From Trichobilharzia szidati (Eukaryota > Platyhelminthes > Trematoda > Strigeidida > Schistosomatidae), in NCBI GenBank assembly GCA_944472155.2, contig OX235279.1:59059564-59123563 (forward strand): 64,000 nucleotides of DNA. The letters run 5' to 3'. The position numbers and the translations under genes are program-made. A model generated the notes under the pieces. It was not told the DNA's origin. It ran no database searches and saw only the letters and a list, made by a program, of their open reading frames with translations. Each line of letters begins with the position of its first letter. Within the stretch, counting starts at the first letter, position 1. Positions 52,507 through 62,787 of the stretch are shown here, piece by piece.

Positions 52507-53957
52507 TATTATTATTATATTATTGTATCCTTTAATTCCTACAGGAACATAGGGCTTCAGCCGTGCGTCTCCATTGCGTTCTGTTCTCTGCTAGAGTTTT
52601 CACCTGGCTCCAAGTCTGCCCACACGTTTTCATCTCCTCTTCACATGACCTCCTCCAAGTCACCCTTGCACTGACGACCAACTCGCCGCTTCCCTTTCGG
52701 GTTCCACTCCAGCGATGGCTTGTCTAGTGATGTCACTTGATGGTTTCCTCAGAGTATGGCCAGCCAATCCATCTCCATTTCTTCCTGCCTATTTGTTTCA
52801 CAATCGGTTCCTGGTTGGTTCGTTCCCAAAGATCCCTTTTGCTGATCTTTTCTAGCTGGCCATCTGATCTTGAGTGGTATTGAGCAAAGACAACTGTTAA
52901 TGAAGGTCTGTAGTTTGTTTGAGATGCTCTTTATGACGCGCCAATTCTCTGATCCGTATAGTAGCACTGACTTCACATTGGAGTTGAAAATCCGGATCTT
53001 ATTTTTGATGCTGAGTGTTGTTGATCTCCACACAGACTTGAGAGTAGTGAAAGCTTGTCTTGCTTTTCCGATTCTTGCTTTGATATCCTCGTCAGTTCTG
53101 CCTGTAGTTGAAACGATGCTTCCAAGGTAGGTAAAGGAGGTTGTTTCTTTCAGGTTCCTCCCATTTATGCTGATCGCTGACTGTTGTTGTTGTTGCTGCT
53201 GTTGGTGGTGTTGCCCAGGAATTTTCATCACCTCTGTTTTATCTATGTTCACCTGAAGTCCTATCTTTGATGCTTCTTCTGCTAACTTGTTGCTTTTCGT
53301 TTGCATGTCTTCCAGTTTGTGGGAAATCAGACATATATCATCGGCGAAGTCCAGATCCTCCAAGTTTTTTGTGTGTGTCCACTTTATGCCTGTTTCCTCA
53401 TTGCCCACTGTTTGTCGCATTATCCAGTCTACTGCAATCAAGAAAATCATTGGCGATAGTAGGCAGCCAGCTTGTCTTACTCCTGTCCTCACTTCGAAGG
53501 GTTCTGTAAGTTTCCCGTTGTGGATTACTTGGCATGCAGCATTGTCGTGCAGCTGTTGGATGAGATGTATAATTGTCGGTGGCACCCCGTAGTAGCGAAG
53601 TAGTTTCCAAATCACCTCTCAGTCGACGCTGTCAAAGGCCTTTTCAAAGTCGATGAAGTTGAGATAGAGAGGTGACTGCCACTCCAAGCTTTGTTCAAAG
53701 ATGATCCGTAATGTGGCGATCTGATCAATGCATGACTTGTTTCTCCTGAATCCAGCCTGTTCCGGTCGAAGTTTTTCATCCAGGGTGGCATGTTTGATTC
53801 TCTCCAGGATGATGCAGCTTAGTATTTTGCTTGGGATGGACAGGAGCATAATTCCGCGCCAGTTCTTGCATTGACTTAAGTCTCCTTTCTTTGGTAGTTT
53901 GAATAAGTATCCTTTCTTCCAATCCTCGGGTACTTTGCCTTCTTTCCACACCTTCTC
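52507..53957 (-). mobile_element. Family-B LINE insertion, 5'-truncated, recent
   Basis: 1,451 bp between a 10-bp target duplication (CTTCGTCTAT, 52497-52506 and 53958-53967). Its 3' end, on the left, is a run of ATA/AAT repeats, as in RTE-type LINEs. It encodes reverse transcriptase from the fingers (KLPKKGDLSQCKNWRGIMLL, EQAGFRRNKSC) through FEKAFDSVD, GVRQAGCLLSPMIF and the catalytic LDFADDICLI to the C-terminal region (SVLLYGSENW). The endonuclease is missing. A poly-Gln run from a CAG/CAA repeat lies at about 53175-53215. Confidence 0.9.
52749..53951 (-). pseudogene. LINE family-B reverse transcriptase, broken by one stop
   Basis: Two frames in the same phase (53619-53951 and 52749-53615) are separated by a single TGA at 53616-53621, in the FDSVD-stop-EVIWKL context. 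Catalytic residues FEKAFD and FADD are present. The C-terminus loses its frame near 52800, where the usual GHTLRK-type ending is shifted. Target-duplication flanks are intact and the sequence is little decayed, so the insertion is young by LINE standards. Confidence 0.85.
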
Positions 53958-54582
53958 CTTCGTCTATATAATTCCATTATTTTTCATCACTTGACTTGAT
54001 TGGTAGTAGTACTTTCCACATTTCCGGTATGAGTGATGAGTCATTCCTATTCCACTTGTTGGATGTAGACTCGATGAACAAGCATTCAGTAATCAACCTC
54101 TCTCTCCACCTACCTACATTACTTCTTAGAATTTTAACCCCCTCCCACCCTATTATGTGATTGTGTGTTAATGCATGCAGTGCAATTGCTGAGCTTTTTT
54201 CTAAATTACTTATCTTCTCGGGGTCAACCATTCTTACCTTAGCTAAATTTTTATGTTCCGACAATCTAACTACCCCTGACCTACTAGTTTGACCTATGTA
54301 GTTGACCTCACAGTAATTGCAAGGTATTTTGTAAATTATGTTATTTTGTCTAATTGGGTCAGCTGGGTTCTTTAACCTACAGAGTTTGTCCCTGAGTGAG
54401 TTTGTGGGTTTAAATGCTACTCTAATTCCTGCTTTATCAAGAACTGTACGTAGGGTCTCAGATGTCACCTTCTTATATGGTATAACAGTAGATGCCTTAT
54501 ATTCTATCTTACTTATGTTACCATTATTAGTTTCCCTATTATATTTTTACCTTTGACCTTTTCTAATCAGAAAAGGTCAGAA
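53958..54582 (-). mobile_element. Penelope-like element fragment with GIY-YIG endonuclease, minus strand
   Basis: The minus-strand frame 54468-53977 encodes 163 residues with IYKIPCNYCEVNYIGQTSRS, the GIY-YIG nuclease core of Penelope-like elements (Cys pair preceding YIGQT). An EHKNLAKVR segment with a His, an ALHALTHNHIIGW block and the conserved Glu in RLITECLFIES follow, then a stop after KSSDEK. The preceding reverse transcriptase is absent. Penelope-like elements are known in schistosomes (Cercyon). Most of this segment repeats in inverted orientation to the right. Confidence 0.88.
54555..54578. repeat. Perfect 10-bp hairpin at the centre of the inverted Penelope-like pair
   Basis: GACCTTTTCT, a 4-base loop AATC, then AGAAAAGGTC. 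It lies at the junction between the minus-strand copy and the plus-strand copy. Confidence 0.85.
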
Positions 54583-55035
54583 CATAACATAATTCACAAA
54601 TTCCTTGCAATTACTGTGAGGTCAACTACATAGGTCAAACTAGTAGGTCAGGGGTAGTTAGATTGTCGGAACATAAAAATTTAGCTAAGGTAAGAATGGT
54701 TGACCCCGAGAAGATAAGTAATTTAGAAAAAAGCTCAGCAATTGCACTGCATGCATTAACACACAATCACATAATAGGGTGGGAGGGGGTTAAAATTCTA
54801 AGAAGTAATGTAGGTAGGTGGAGAGAGAGGTTGATTACTGAATGCTTGTTCATCGAGTCTACATCCAACAAGTGGAATAGGAATGACTCATCACTCATAC
54901 CGGAAATGTGGAAAATACTACTACCAATCAAGTCAAGTGATGAAAAATAATGGAATTATATAGACGAAGTTAGAGAGTTGTGTGATTACCTTGACATGAT
55001 TATGAGCAATAAATTGTATTCGAAACGTCATCAGT
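54583..55035 (+). mobile_element. Penelope-like element fragment, plus strand, inverted copy
   Basis: Reads CEVNYIGQTSRSGVVRLSEH through to KSSDEK and a stop at 54950, then the 3' region TAGACGAAG...TTACCTTGAC. Across the shared ~95 residues I see one difference from the minus-strand copy (Ile for Val before LLPIKSS). It lacks the sequence upstream of the nuclease's first strand. Together with 53958-54349 it forms long inverted repeats. Confidence 0.88.
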
Positions 55036-55907
55036 AGATATTACTGTATAACACTGTGAGACTTTATGAAAATAAATTTTACCCATAATGGAAATATACT
55101 CTGCCACATTGCACAAGTTGTATTCTTATATCAATGCATTGGAAAATCTTTATTACATCTATGTAAAAATGAAGTTCTCCGTATGTTAGGTGAATGATAC
55201 CATACAGATATTGATTTGTTGTGGTACATCGGTTGTCTACATGCCTACTACATTGTTGAGAACTAGATCCTTCAGCCTCAAATGTGTGCCTCAAATGTGC
55301 TTGCCGTTACCTAATTCTTGTGGCCTTGATACACACGACAATATTTGTCGTGAGATCAGTCTAATTAAATCTCGTTCCCTTCATTTGATCAACTTTTTTA
55401 TGCTGACAGGTTTAACTACAAATTACAAACAAGCATCATCGTGAAAAAACTAGTGGACTGGAGTAAATTCATCTTATATTCCTCAAGTTTCTTTTCTAAC
55501 AAAATAAACTGATAGATCTATTGAAAGTGAAAATTATGGCTGATGATATAAGACTTATTGTTAAATCATTCAAAAGGCCGAAAGGATCATGAATAATCTA
55601 GTATTTAGACATTTATCCTTATGTATTTGAATATCTTTGCAACATGCCTCAAACAGTCTTTTAAAATAACCAAATAGGATGGTCATTAATCGAAGTGCTA
55701 TACATGTACCTGTTAGGAAGTTGACAATTGAAGAGAGTATGCAAAATGTAGACATCACTGAGCAGGAAGTATCTGGTAGAACTAGTCTCTCGACTTCTAA
55801 CAGCCTGTTCGTTGGCACAGTCAAAAATCATAAATTATTTCCAACTGTGCATATCAAACCACGTGTAACTGCGGGAGCAGTTGTAGTGTAAGAAGAGGAG
55901 GAAGGGC
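55036..55907. other. Mostly unrecognised, possibly Penelope-derived
   Basis: The 70-codon frame at 55679-55891 precedes Penelope-like text at 55908 but has no motif I can assign. Confidence 0.3.
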
Positions 55908-56050
55908 CTATGTTAGATATTTTAAACTCGTCAATTACGAAACATCTGATAGATGCCACACAGCGAGTGGACTCATTGGTAGCATTCGAAATCACTGACA
56001 GACAAAACAACCCGAATCTTCTTTGGTTCTCTGAGGCTATCGCAACATAA
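55908..56050 (+). pseudogene. Penelope-like GIY-YIG C-terminal relic
   Basis: The + strand reads ILNSSITKHLIDATQRVDSL and VAFEITDRQNNPNLLWFSEA, ending IAT-stop. It matches the LNSAITKHLLDTGHEVD...FKI block seen at 63110-63290, the part of the Penelope-like nuclease after the catalytic His. A different subfamily from that at 54583. Degenerate and short. Confidence 0.6.
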
Positions 56051-56667
56051 AGACTGAAACCTGACCTAAGTGTTCAAAAAGAATCCATCATGGGAATTCA
56101 GTTACCTTCATCACTCTCTTCTCTTTGTTCTCTAATTTCACCACTTTTCCCTCCTTTTTTCGCTTGACTTTCAAATTAGACTTAATTTTTGATCCTTTGA
56201 GTCCTACCAAGTCTCTTACATCATCTTTTCATTCATCTTCGTACATACCAAATTTTGACTCTCCAGTCTCATGAGTTGTAGTCACTACATTCTATTACCT
56301 CTGATTTTTCACGCAACTGAGTTATGCTGTTTACTTCTCGGACAAAATAGTGGAACTAATAACATTTGACTTACGATTTGACAAGTCCATTTCTGAACAA
56401 TGACCACCATGATTAGACAAAGGTCCAAATAAAGCGATTACGTAGCTATGCGCTAGCTCATTTCGTTGATACAGAACTTTGCGGGAATACTAACTGAGCT
56501 TTTGAAGTTATTTTTTCCATTTCACCTAACTTTACACACAGTAAAGGCAGTCAGAATTCATTTGTATAAGCCACATCTGTGTATTTCGGTCAAAAGTTGA
56601 CAAACTGTTACCTCATGTTACCTTCAACTGTATTTACCAATTAACATGTTCTCGCTAAAGCCATATA
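56051..56667. other. Intergenic, nothing recognised
   Basis: No motif seen. Confidence 0.4.
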
Positions 56668-56689
56668 TTGAAAGAACAGAGAGAAGAGT

Positions 56690-56900
56690 TATATTCCGCA
56701 TTAACAAAGTACTTAAGACTAAAGGGCTCACGAAAACTACACAGTGCGATCTCCCTTTTTCTAATGGATAGTGGTCATTTTGTGGGCAATCTAGAGGCGT
56801 TCAAAATAATCAACAAGCAAAAGCGTATAGTGCTTAGTGTTAACTTTTATGCCCTACCTACTTCCTCATATATGGTGAATACCATCACCATTCTGAAAAG
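56690..56900 (+). pseudogene. Penelope-like GIY-YIG C-terminal relic
   Basis: The frame beginning at 56668 contains LHSAISLFLMDSGHFVGNLE and AFKIINKQKR, parallel to LNSAITKHLLDTGHEVD and FKIINGR elsewhere in the window. The conserved SGH/TGH and FKII blocks are recognisable. Context suggests a remnant of yet another Penelope-like copy. Confidence 0.55.
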
Positions 56901-56961
56901 TTACAACATAGAAATTAAAGGTAATTTCATTAGCGAAATATCAGTACATGAGTCGCCTTAA

Positions 56962-57439
56962 TGATTCCGCTGTAACTACTGTACAGAGTGCCGTCAGTAC
57001 AATATGTATCCAAGATGTATACATCATGTGACCAGTTTCTGGGTGGCTTGACCATGTAGACATTAATTTTAAGAGGCTCGTCTTGAAATTAAGTCACGAC
57101 TACTTCCAAAAAGGACATCATCACACGGTATTTGAACAGACGATATAAGATATGTGCCCGAGGTAATCAGATATATGTCAAAATACCAGTTCAGTCATAA
57201 TCTTATGTCTTTTAAATGACTTAGTAACATGCCTTGCAACGTTAGTAGTATTAGATGTAAACTAACAATGAGTAATTTTACATATTCACCATGTCCATTC
57301 AGCTATTAAGCTTAAAAAGTTAGAATTAGACATTCTTAACTAAATGGAAATAGCTAATAAATTTAGCAATGTGAATTAGGTCATCATGTGCTTCTGTACA
57401 CCTGGTTACAAACCAAAAAGAAGCAGTTCCAAATGGCTC
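56962..57439. other. Intergenic, nothing recognised
   Basis: No motif seen up to the SINE. Confidence 0.4.
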
Positions 57440-57600
57440 CTTTTTCAGGATTTCATCATGAACTGAAATCGCTTTGAGCACAGCTGTTTCGTCCTAGTCT
57501 GGGACTCTTCATCAGTACGCGCTCCCTGAGTTTCGAATCCAGGACCTTCCGGTGACAAGGCGAATTCCTATACGCTTAAGCCACTGGGACCCTATCTAGT
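57440..57600 (-). repeat. Sm-alpha-like SINE containing a hammerhead-like segment
   Basis: On the minus strand it starts with a tRNA-like head (GGTCCCAGTGGCTTAAGCGT, B-box-like GGATTCGAAACTC) and continues into a hammerhead-like block and a short tail. Related copies lie at 41185 and 51412. Known Sm-alpha SINEs of schistosomes carry hammerhead ribozymes, and this copy keeps the most core residues in the window. Confidence 0.7.
57480..57550 (-). ncRNA. Degenerate hammerhead ribozyme of the Sm-alpha type
   Basis: On the minus strand the order is GTC|CTGG (cleavage triplet at 57545-57543), CTGATGA core (57515-57509), stem II AGAGTCCCAGACTAGGAC with a GTCC/GGAC pairing, and GAAAC (57490-57486). 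All conserved core boxes are present. Stem I (CTGG... versus ...GCGTA) and stem III (GAAG before GTC versus AGCT after GAAAC) no longer pair well, so cleavage is doubtful. Confidence 0.6.
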
Positions 57601-57661
57601 TGTAAAAACAACCACATCTTCCTAAGCATCTTGGAAGGTTTATCAGGATTGACAGTAAACG

Positions 57662-57662
57662 A

Positions 57663-57700
<38 letters not shown>

Positions 57701-57701
57701 G
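57662..57701. repeat. ATT microsatellite
   Basis: About 13 ATT units. Confidence 0.95.
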
Positions 57702-58504
57702 GCTGTCCGAATACTACATCAGAATAAATGTGTTTCCATTGAGTAACTTACATGTCTTAACTGTCAGCCACCAAAAGACAATGATACACTGAAGTCAAGA
57801 TTTTCGAGTTCACCTTTCTTTCCTGTGGTACCTCGGCATTCAACTGAAACGACATAACATCAAAAACTCGTCATCTTCAAAGTGTAGTTAGAAAATAATT
57901 CAAGATATTGAACAAGCCATTTTACTACAGAAATAATTATTTATTTAATCTACTGGAATAGTTTTAGTTAGCCTGTTATCTTCCCTTACTCTTAATGTTC
58001 GCTGACCGAGCTCGGGTCAAATCACTATTTTTTCCACTGACCTTTCTAACATAAAAGTGTATATTAAAATAACCAAAATGAAAATTTGACTGGAAAAATA
58101 AATTTTTTCTTTTCAGTGAATCGATAGGTAGAGTGACAACCTACTTCCTCTTTAACTAGCCTCTGGATTTGGAACTACCTTTCATGAGATCAGTTTAATA
58201 AAATACCGAGAAACTCTCTGTTTACTTAAAGAACTGTTTAGGCAATTCAATTCTCATGGTTTATTATTCTAGAAATATATTTTCAATAATTTCATATTCC
58301 ATTCTACTATGCATTTAAACTGTCATTGATTTTTTCGGTTAATTTTGTTCAATGAACTACATATTATTAAACGAATCGACAAAAATTCCATGCAGACTGT
58401 AAATAATACATTTTCAAATTGATCACTGAATGACAAGAATGTTATCATCATGATGAAATGTTAAATGAAGTAGGTAATATTAACTTGATAATGCTTATAA
58501 AACG
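57702..58504. other. Intergenic, nothing recognised
   Basis: No motif seen. Confidence 0.4.
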
Positions 58505-58532
58505 ATATTATTATTATTATTATTATTATTAT
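58505..58532. repeat. ATT microsatellite
   Basis: About nine ATT units. Confidence 0.9.
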
Positions 58533-58789
58533 AAGACCTGCTTTCAGATTTAACTTTGAGAATTTTGTCTTGGAATTGTTATCTTGATTAGGAGATGGGA
58601 GAAAGAAAGAATAACCGAATGCGTGCATGTGTGTGTGCGTGAAAGGTCTGTTACTTTCATTTGGATTTTTCAATCAATATTGGGCATTTATTATAAAATT
58701 ATTAGAGTTGGATTTTCGTTGGACTTTCAATTTATACACATTGTTTATGCCTAATTTTCTATGCCGTTTAGACTTATTACGTTATCAGT

Positions 58790-58865
58790 AATCAATGGTT
58801 AGCTCGGCCGGTAGAGCATCAGACTTTTAATCTCAGGGTTGGAAGTTCGTGATCCCCATCGGGCG
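58790..58865 (+). pseudogene. tRNA-Lys (TTT) like relic
   Basis: TTAGCTCGGCCGGTAGAGCA, TCAGACTTTTAATCTCAGGG and CCCCATCGGGCGGC follow the order of eukaryotic tRNA-Lys: a good D arm, an anticodon loop CTTTTAA with anticodon TTT, and a 3' half of the acceptor stem. The 5' acceptor half does not pair with the 3' half, the anticodon stem has one mismatch and the T stem is poor. It is therefore a pseudogene or a SINE head, not a working tRNA. A type 1 SINE begins right after it. Confidence 0.6.
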
Positions 58866-58871
58866 GCGACT

Positions 58872-59066
58872 TTGTGCGTCGGTGGCACAGCGGTTAGAAC
58901 TTTCACCGACCACGCACATGGGCCGGGGTTCGATCCCCTGCCGACGCACATCTGATATCAGTGGTCGGCCTGCTAAATTTGGGTTAACGATATCACATGC
59001 TGAAAATTCCATACTTGTATCAAAATACTGTATGAAATCAAGCTATAATCAAAATAAAAAAAATTA
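58872..59066 (+). repeat. tRNA-derived SINE, type 1 tail
   Basis: Head TGTGCGTCGGTGGCACAGCG and B box GGGGTTCGATCCCCTGCCGA, closing CGACGCACA. TGCGTCG and CGACGCA form a perfect 7-bp acceptor-like stem, and GGGGTTCGATCCCC a good T arm. The tail is ATATCACATGCTGAAAATTC, CATACTTGTATC, then an A-rich end. The 72-codon frame across it is not coding. Confidence 0.88.
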
Positions 59067-59199
59067 AAGTTATTCTGAAGCTCTCCGTTTTTGTTGCGTT
59101 AAGTAATGTCCAGTGTTTAGGGTCATGTGTACTGACAGAAGTTGTATAAATATAGCTTTTATGATGGAGAAGATTTGTAGCTCAAGCCGGTGATTTTGA

Positions 59200-59430
59200 T
59201 GTGGTTGAGTTCTCTGGACTGGATGGTTTATTTGCAAAGTTTTCATCGTCTTTTTTGGGCAATATCTTCAGCTCAAACTTCAGTATGAAATGAACTCATT
59301 TAAGTTATCCATGGATGAGAATTCAGATAAGGTCACTGCATATTGAAGTCTGCACTGAAGATATTGTCGAAGAGGACAATGAAAGCGCGTGGATTAAACC
59401 ACTAAGGTCAGAGAATGTAACCACATTAAA
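59200..59430. repeat. Foldback repeat with ~75-bp imperfect inverted arms
   Basis: The left arm (ATGTGGTTGAGTTCTCTGGA ... ATCTTCAGCTC) is matched by the reverse complement of the right arm (ATGTGGTTACATTCTCTGAC ... AATATCTTCAG), by eye about three-quarters identical, with some 70 bases between. A single arm of the same repeat is at 26527. It could be a miniature inverted-repeat element or a pair of element ends. I see no target duplication. Confidence 0.6.
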
Positions 59431-60568
59431 ATATATCTGTCATATTGATGAATCGTCCTATGAACGCAAACCATGCATTCTGAGATAATTCAGAATATTT
59501 ATGGCTCGGGTGGATTATTTTATTATTTTTGCTTTTTCTAGCAGACAGCTTCAGCGAAAAAACAAAAACTGGGAAATTGATCTTCTTTTCACTTTAGAAT
59601 AATGCAATCGAAAGTTAAATCAGTTCCATAAGGAATATTCTTTAAATACAGGGTTTAAACAACAACAGTGAAAAGACTTTTATCATCCTTCTTCAATGCT
59701 AACTAGGACTGTAGCGTGTGCTACTGACAAGAATTTTTAAGCAGTATATCAGTGAAGTCTTCTGCAGGAATCTTAAACTGCAGAGTAATGCAATAAGTCG
59801 CATAGAAAAGAAATGAAAGCAGTCGTGAAGTTGTATAGAAAGCATTAAATAAAGACCAAACACACAGAATACAAATAACTTTTAAAAATTAAAATTTCAG
59901 ATTGTCGGATTTAAAAAAAAAATATTTTACGACCAGTGCATGTTATTTTGTCCAAATAATGGATTCTGCTAACGAATAGCCCGATGTTCTTTCCCTACAG
60001 AGCTATTAAATAAGAACTAAATGTCTGATGCAATGTAGCGATAGTTCAGTCTAACTAAACTGCAATTACGTTATTAAAATTGTTTCACTCACTAACTATA
60101 GTAATAATAAAACTACTAAAAAGGTAAGTGGTATGTCTATAGGCTAATGTAAACATAATGAACGTCTTCACAAACTTGTACCTCCAATCGAATAATAACA
60201 AGTATTCTTTTGTTAAGACTTTGTCTTTGCAAATAAAACTAATTCCTCGGGAAAAAGTCATCCAGTAATGCTGATAGGTTATTCTACAGCATCGGAATTC
60301 TATTGTCTAAATTCAGTTTTTACCCAATGGCCTAGTAACACATCTTCTTAGGTTAGTTTGATTCACTTGCTTTCACTAGATTTTTTCAATCAAAACAAAA
60401 GGAAAATGAACTCCACTTAGGTTTAAAAGGAAATTAAGATGTTTTACTATTTCAGTGAAAATCACAGTATCTCCTGGCTTGTGTTGTTGGTCTGAATTAA
60501 AATTCATATAATTTTCTGGAGAATTCGTATTCCATTGTCACGATAATGGTAACCAAATGACATCTATC

Positions 60569-60572
<4 letters not shown>
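59431..60572. other. Intergenic, nothing recognised
   Basis: No motif seen. Confidence 0.4.

Positions 60573-60627
<55 letters not shown>
60573..60627. repeat. TA microsatellite
   Basis: About 27 TA units, the longest simple repeat in the window. Confidence 0.95.
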
Positions 60628-60629
<2 letters not shown>

Positions 60630-62787
60630 AAACAAGAAATAGGCGTTTCCATAGTTCACATAGCTGAAATACTTCACATTGAGAAAACCCTGAACTTGTA
60701 TGTTGACTGCTGAGTAACATTGTTATTACTTACAGTAAATCTCCACTTTTTTTGTTTGTAGCGTACTCACTGTTGGACATTACTATCTAGAATTAAATCA
60801 ACACTAAGTAAAGTGAAGTCATTGTACTATGATAGGCTGAATTGTGTTCACCACCTGGGGGAAATGCTTTTTAGTAATTGTGATCACAGTTGGTTTTTTA
60901 TATTTGACTATTTCATACGAATCTGATGGACAGAAATCATACTTTAACAAAGTTCTAGTGAGTCTACAGATATTATAATGCTGAATAATGGACACCTAAT
61001 ACACTAATGGTAGTTAAGGGAAATCAATATTATGGTTACTTTTTTTTTATCATCAGTTGAAAACTTTATTGACATTTCTAAGGAGAAATATTGAGAGCAT
61101 TTAAACTCTATTAAATATTTCAACAGAAAAGTGAACTATACACTAGACTTACATAAAGTGTAAACAGAAGGATGTTTTGTACACAAGTGAGTGTTAGCGT
61201 GTGAATTTTCGGGTAAACAGTTTTGTCGATATGAAAATGATATATTTGATTACTTTATTAGACTATGTGTACCCACCTACATACATACATGCACACCTTA
61301 ATGTATACGCCAATAGTTTATTCCTATATATATCAATACTATCAGTTAGCCATTTCGGATAACTGATTCACAAACAGTCCAGCTCTTCTCGTTAGGTTAT
61401 TTTCCAAAGCTTTATTTTGATGACACTTGAAAACATCACTTTTATACTATTAAAAATTAACCAAAATCCAGACGCCAGATTTATCTTCCTACCCTTTCTG
61501 TTCATAAATTTTAGTTTACGAGATCAACTGAAAAAAACTACTGTAGTAACCTGGAGACAATTCCTATAAGCCAAAACTTATGACTCAGCGTCGCATATAG
61601 TTAATTTCTGTCAAAATAGGTACACAAACTATATTATGGTCCAGTGAAATCACAGCCTAAGAACCATTCTTTTCTATTTAACCGAAGTTAGTTGTGTCTT
61701 TGACTTGTAAAAGACATCATGGGAAGATATTACAAAAATCCTAATTACTGCACAACCTTTCATTCCCACAGTCACAATGCACTTGAAATTTATCTCAATT
61801 GTATACTTCGTTAAATAATTAACAATATGGTGTGAACACAAACAAGGTGTGTTAGCGGTTTAATAGACAAACATTTATAAAATTCACTTACAATCAAGGT
61901 GTCTTTTATAGATGTATCGATGAGCGTCTTATTGAATAGTCACTTAGACTTCTTAATCGTTTTCGCAGTTTAGTGAAAGCTCACTCATAGTTTTCCCATT
62001 GGTCTATACCTTGTGCAAAATAACTATTTCAAGTAAAAGAATTACACTTATGTGTTTGAAATAGGAAAGCAGTTTCAAGCAAGTGAAATGAAGAGTGGGC
62101 AACAAACTCAGAGAAGATGTATATTCCTTTTCAATTAGTTCCTCACAAGCACTAGTAATTTTACCTAAAAGTTAAAGCAGTCATATGGTGGTCTTAGACA
62201 ATAAAAATTATTAGTTTCGACGTGTAGGAGGGATGAGATTAGCAACAAATTATTGCATAATCAGTAATTTGTAAAATTAATGATGACCAAAGAGAATAGA
62301 CGAATGAATTATGTTAGAAAAACAAGATATAAATAAGTCAAGTGAATTAGCTAGAATACTAATTATAAACACAAAAAGAATGACAAATGATAGTTGCGAA
62401 AGTAGGGTAAGTTTCATTTCATTACTCTGTATACAAATTGTAAGGGCAGCTACGACACAGAAATGGGCTGTATGTGTTTCTTTTGAACACACGAATTCGG
62501 CTGATTCAGATGAGTTCAGATTGCTTCCTTTCCATGCAAAAGTCACAGTCATACAGAATGCGAAAGGTTGCGTGAAGCTCTATAGGTGTCGACTTGATAT
62601 CTGTTATCAGCGAAATCAGCACACACTGAGCTATCTGTTATTTTTATCTTATTCCTAATTGGTCTTCCTTAATTCAAAGGTAAACTCACCGCGACATTTC
62701 TTGCTACATTTCTGTGAATGAAAAGCTCGTTTGTCTCCGAATATCTTTCTTCGGAACCATAAATAGGTTCACAGACTATAGAAGTTT
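60628..62787. other. Intergenic, one unassigned open frame
   Basis: A 115-codon + frame at 62311-62658 has a Ser/Thr- and charge-mixed composition but no motif I recognise, no splice context and an overlapping minus-strand frame. I treat it as unassigned and probably non-coding. Confidence 0.35.

Noticed and set aside
57662..57701. CRISPR-like or satellite array
   Set aside because: Simple trinucleotide repeat without spacers; there is no CRISPR array anywhere in the window.
58790..58865. Functional tRNA-Lys gene
   Set aside because: The acceptor stem does not pair, the T stem is poor and the anticodon stem has a mismatch.
62311..62658. 115-codon open frame as a gene
   Set aside because: No motif, no splice context, and an overlapping frame on the other strand; unsupported.
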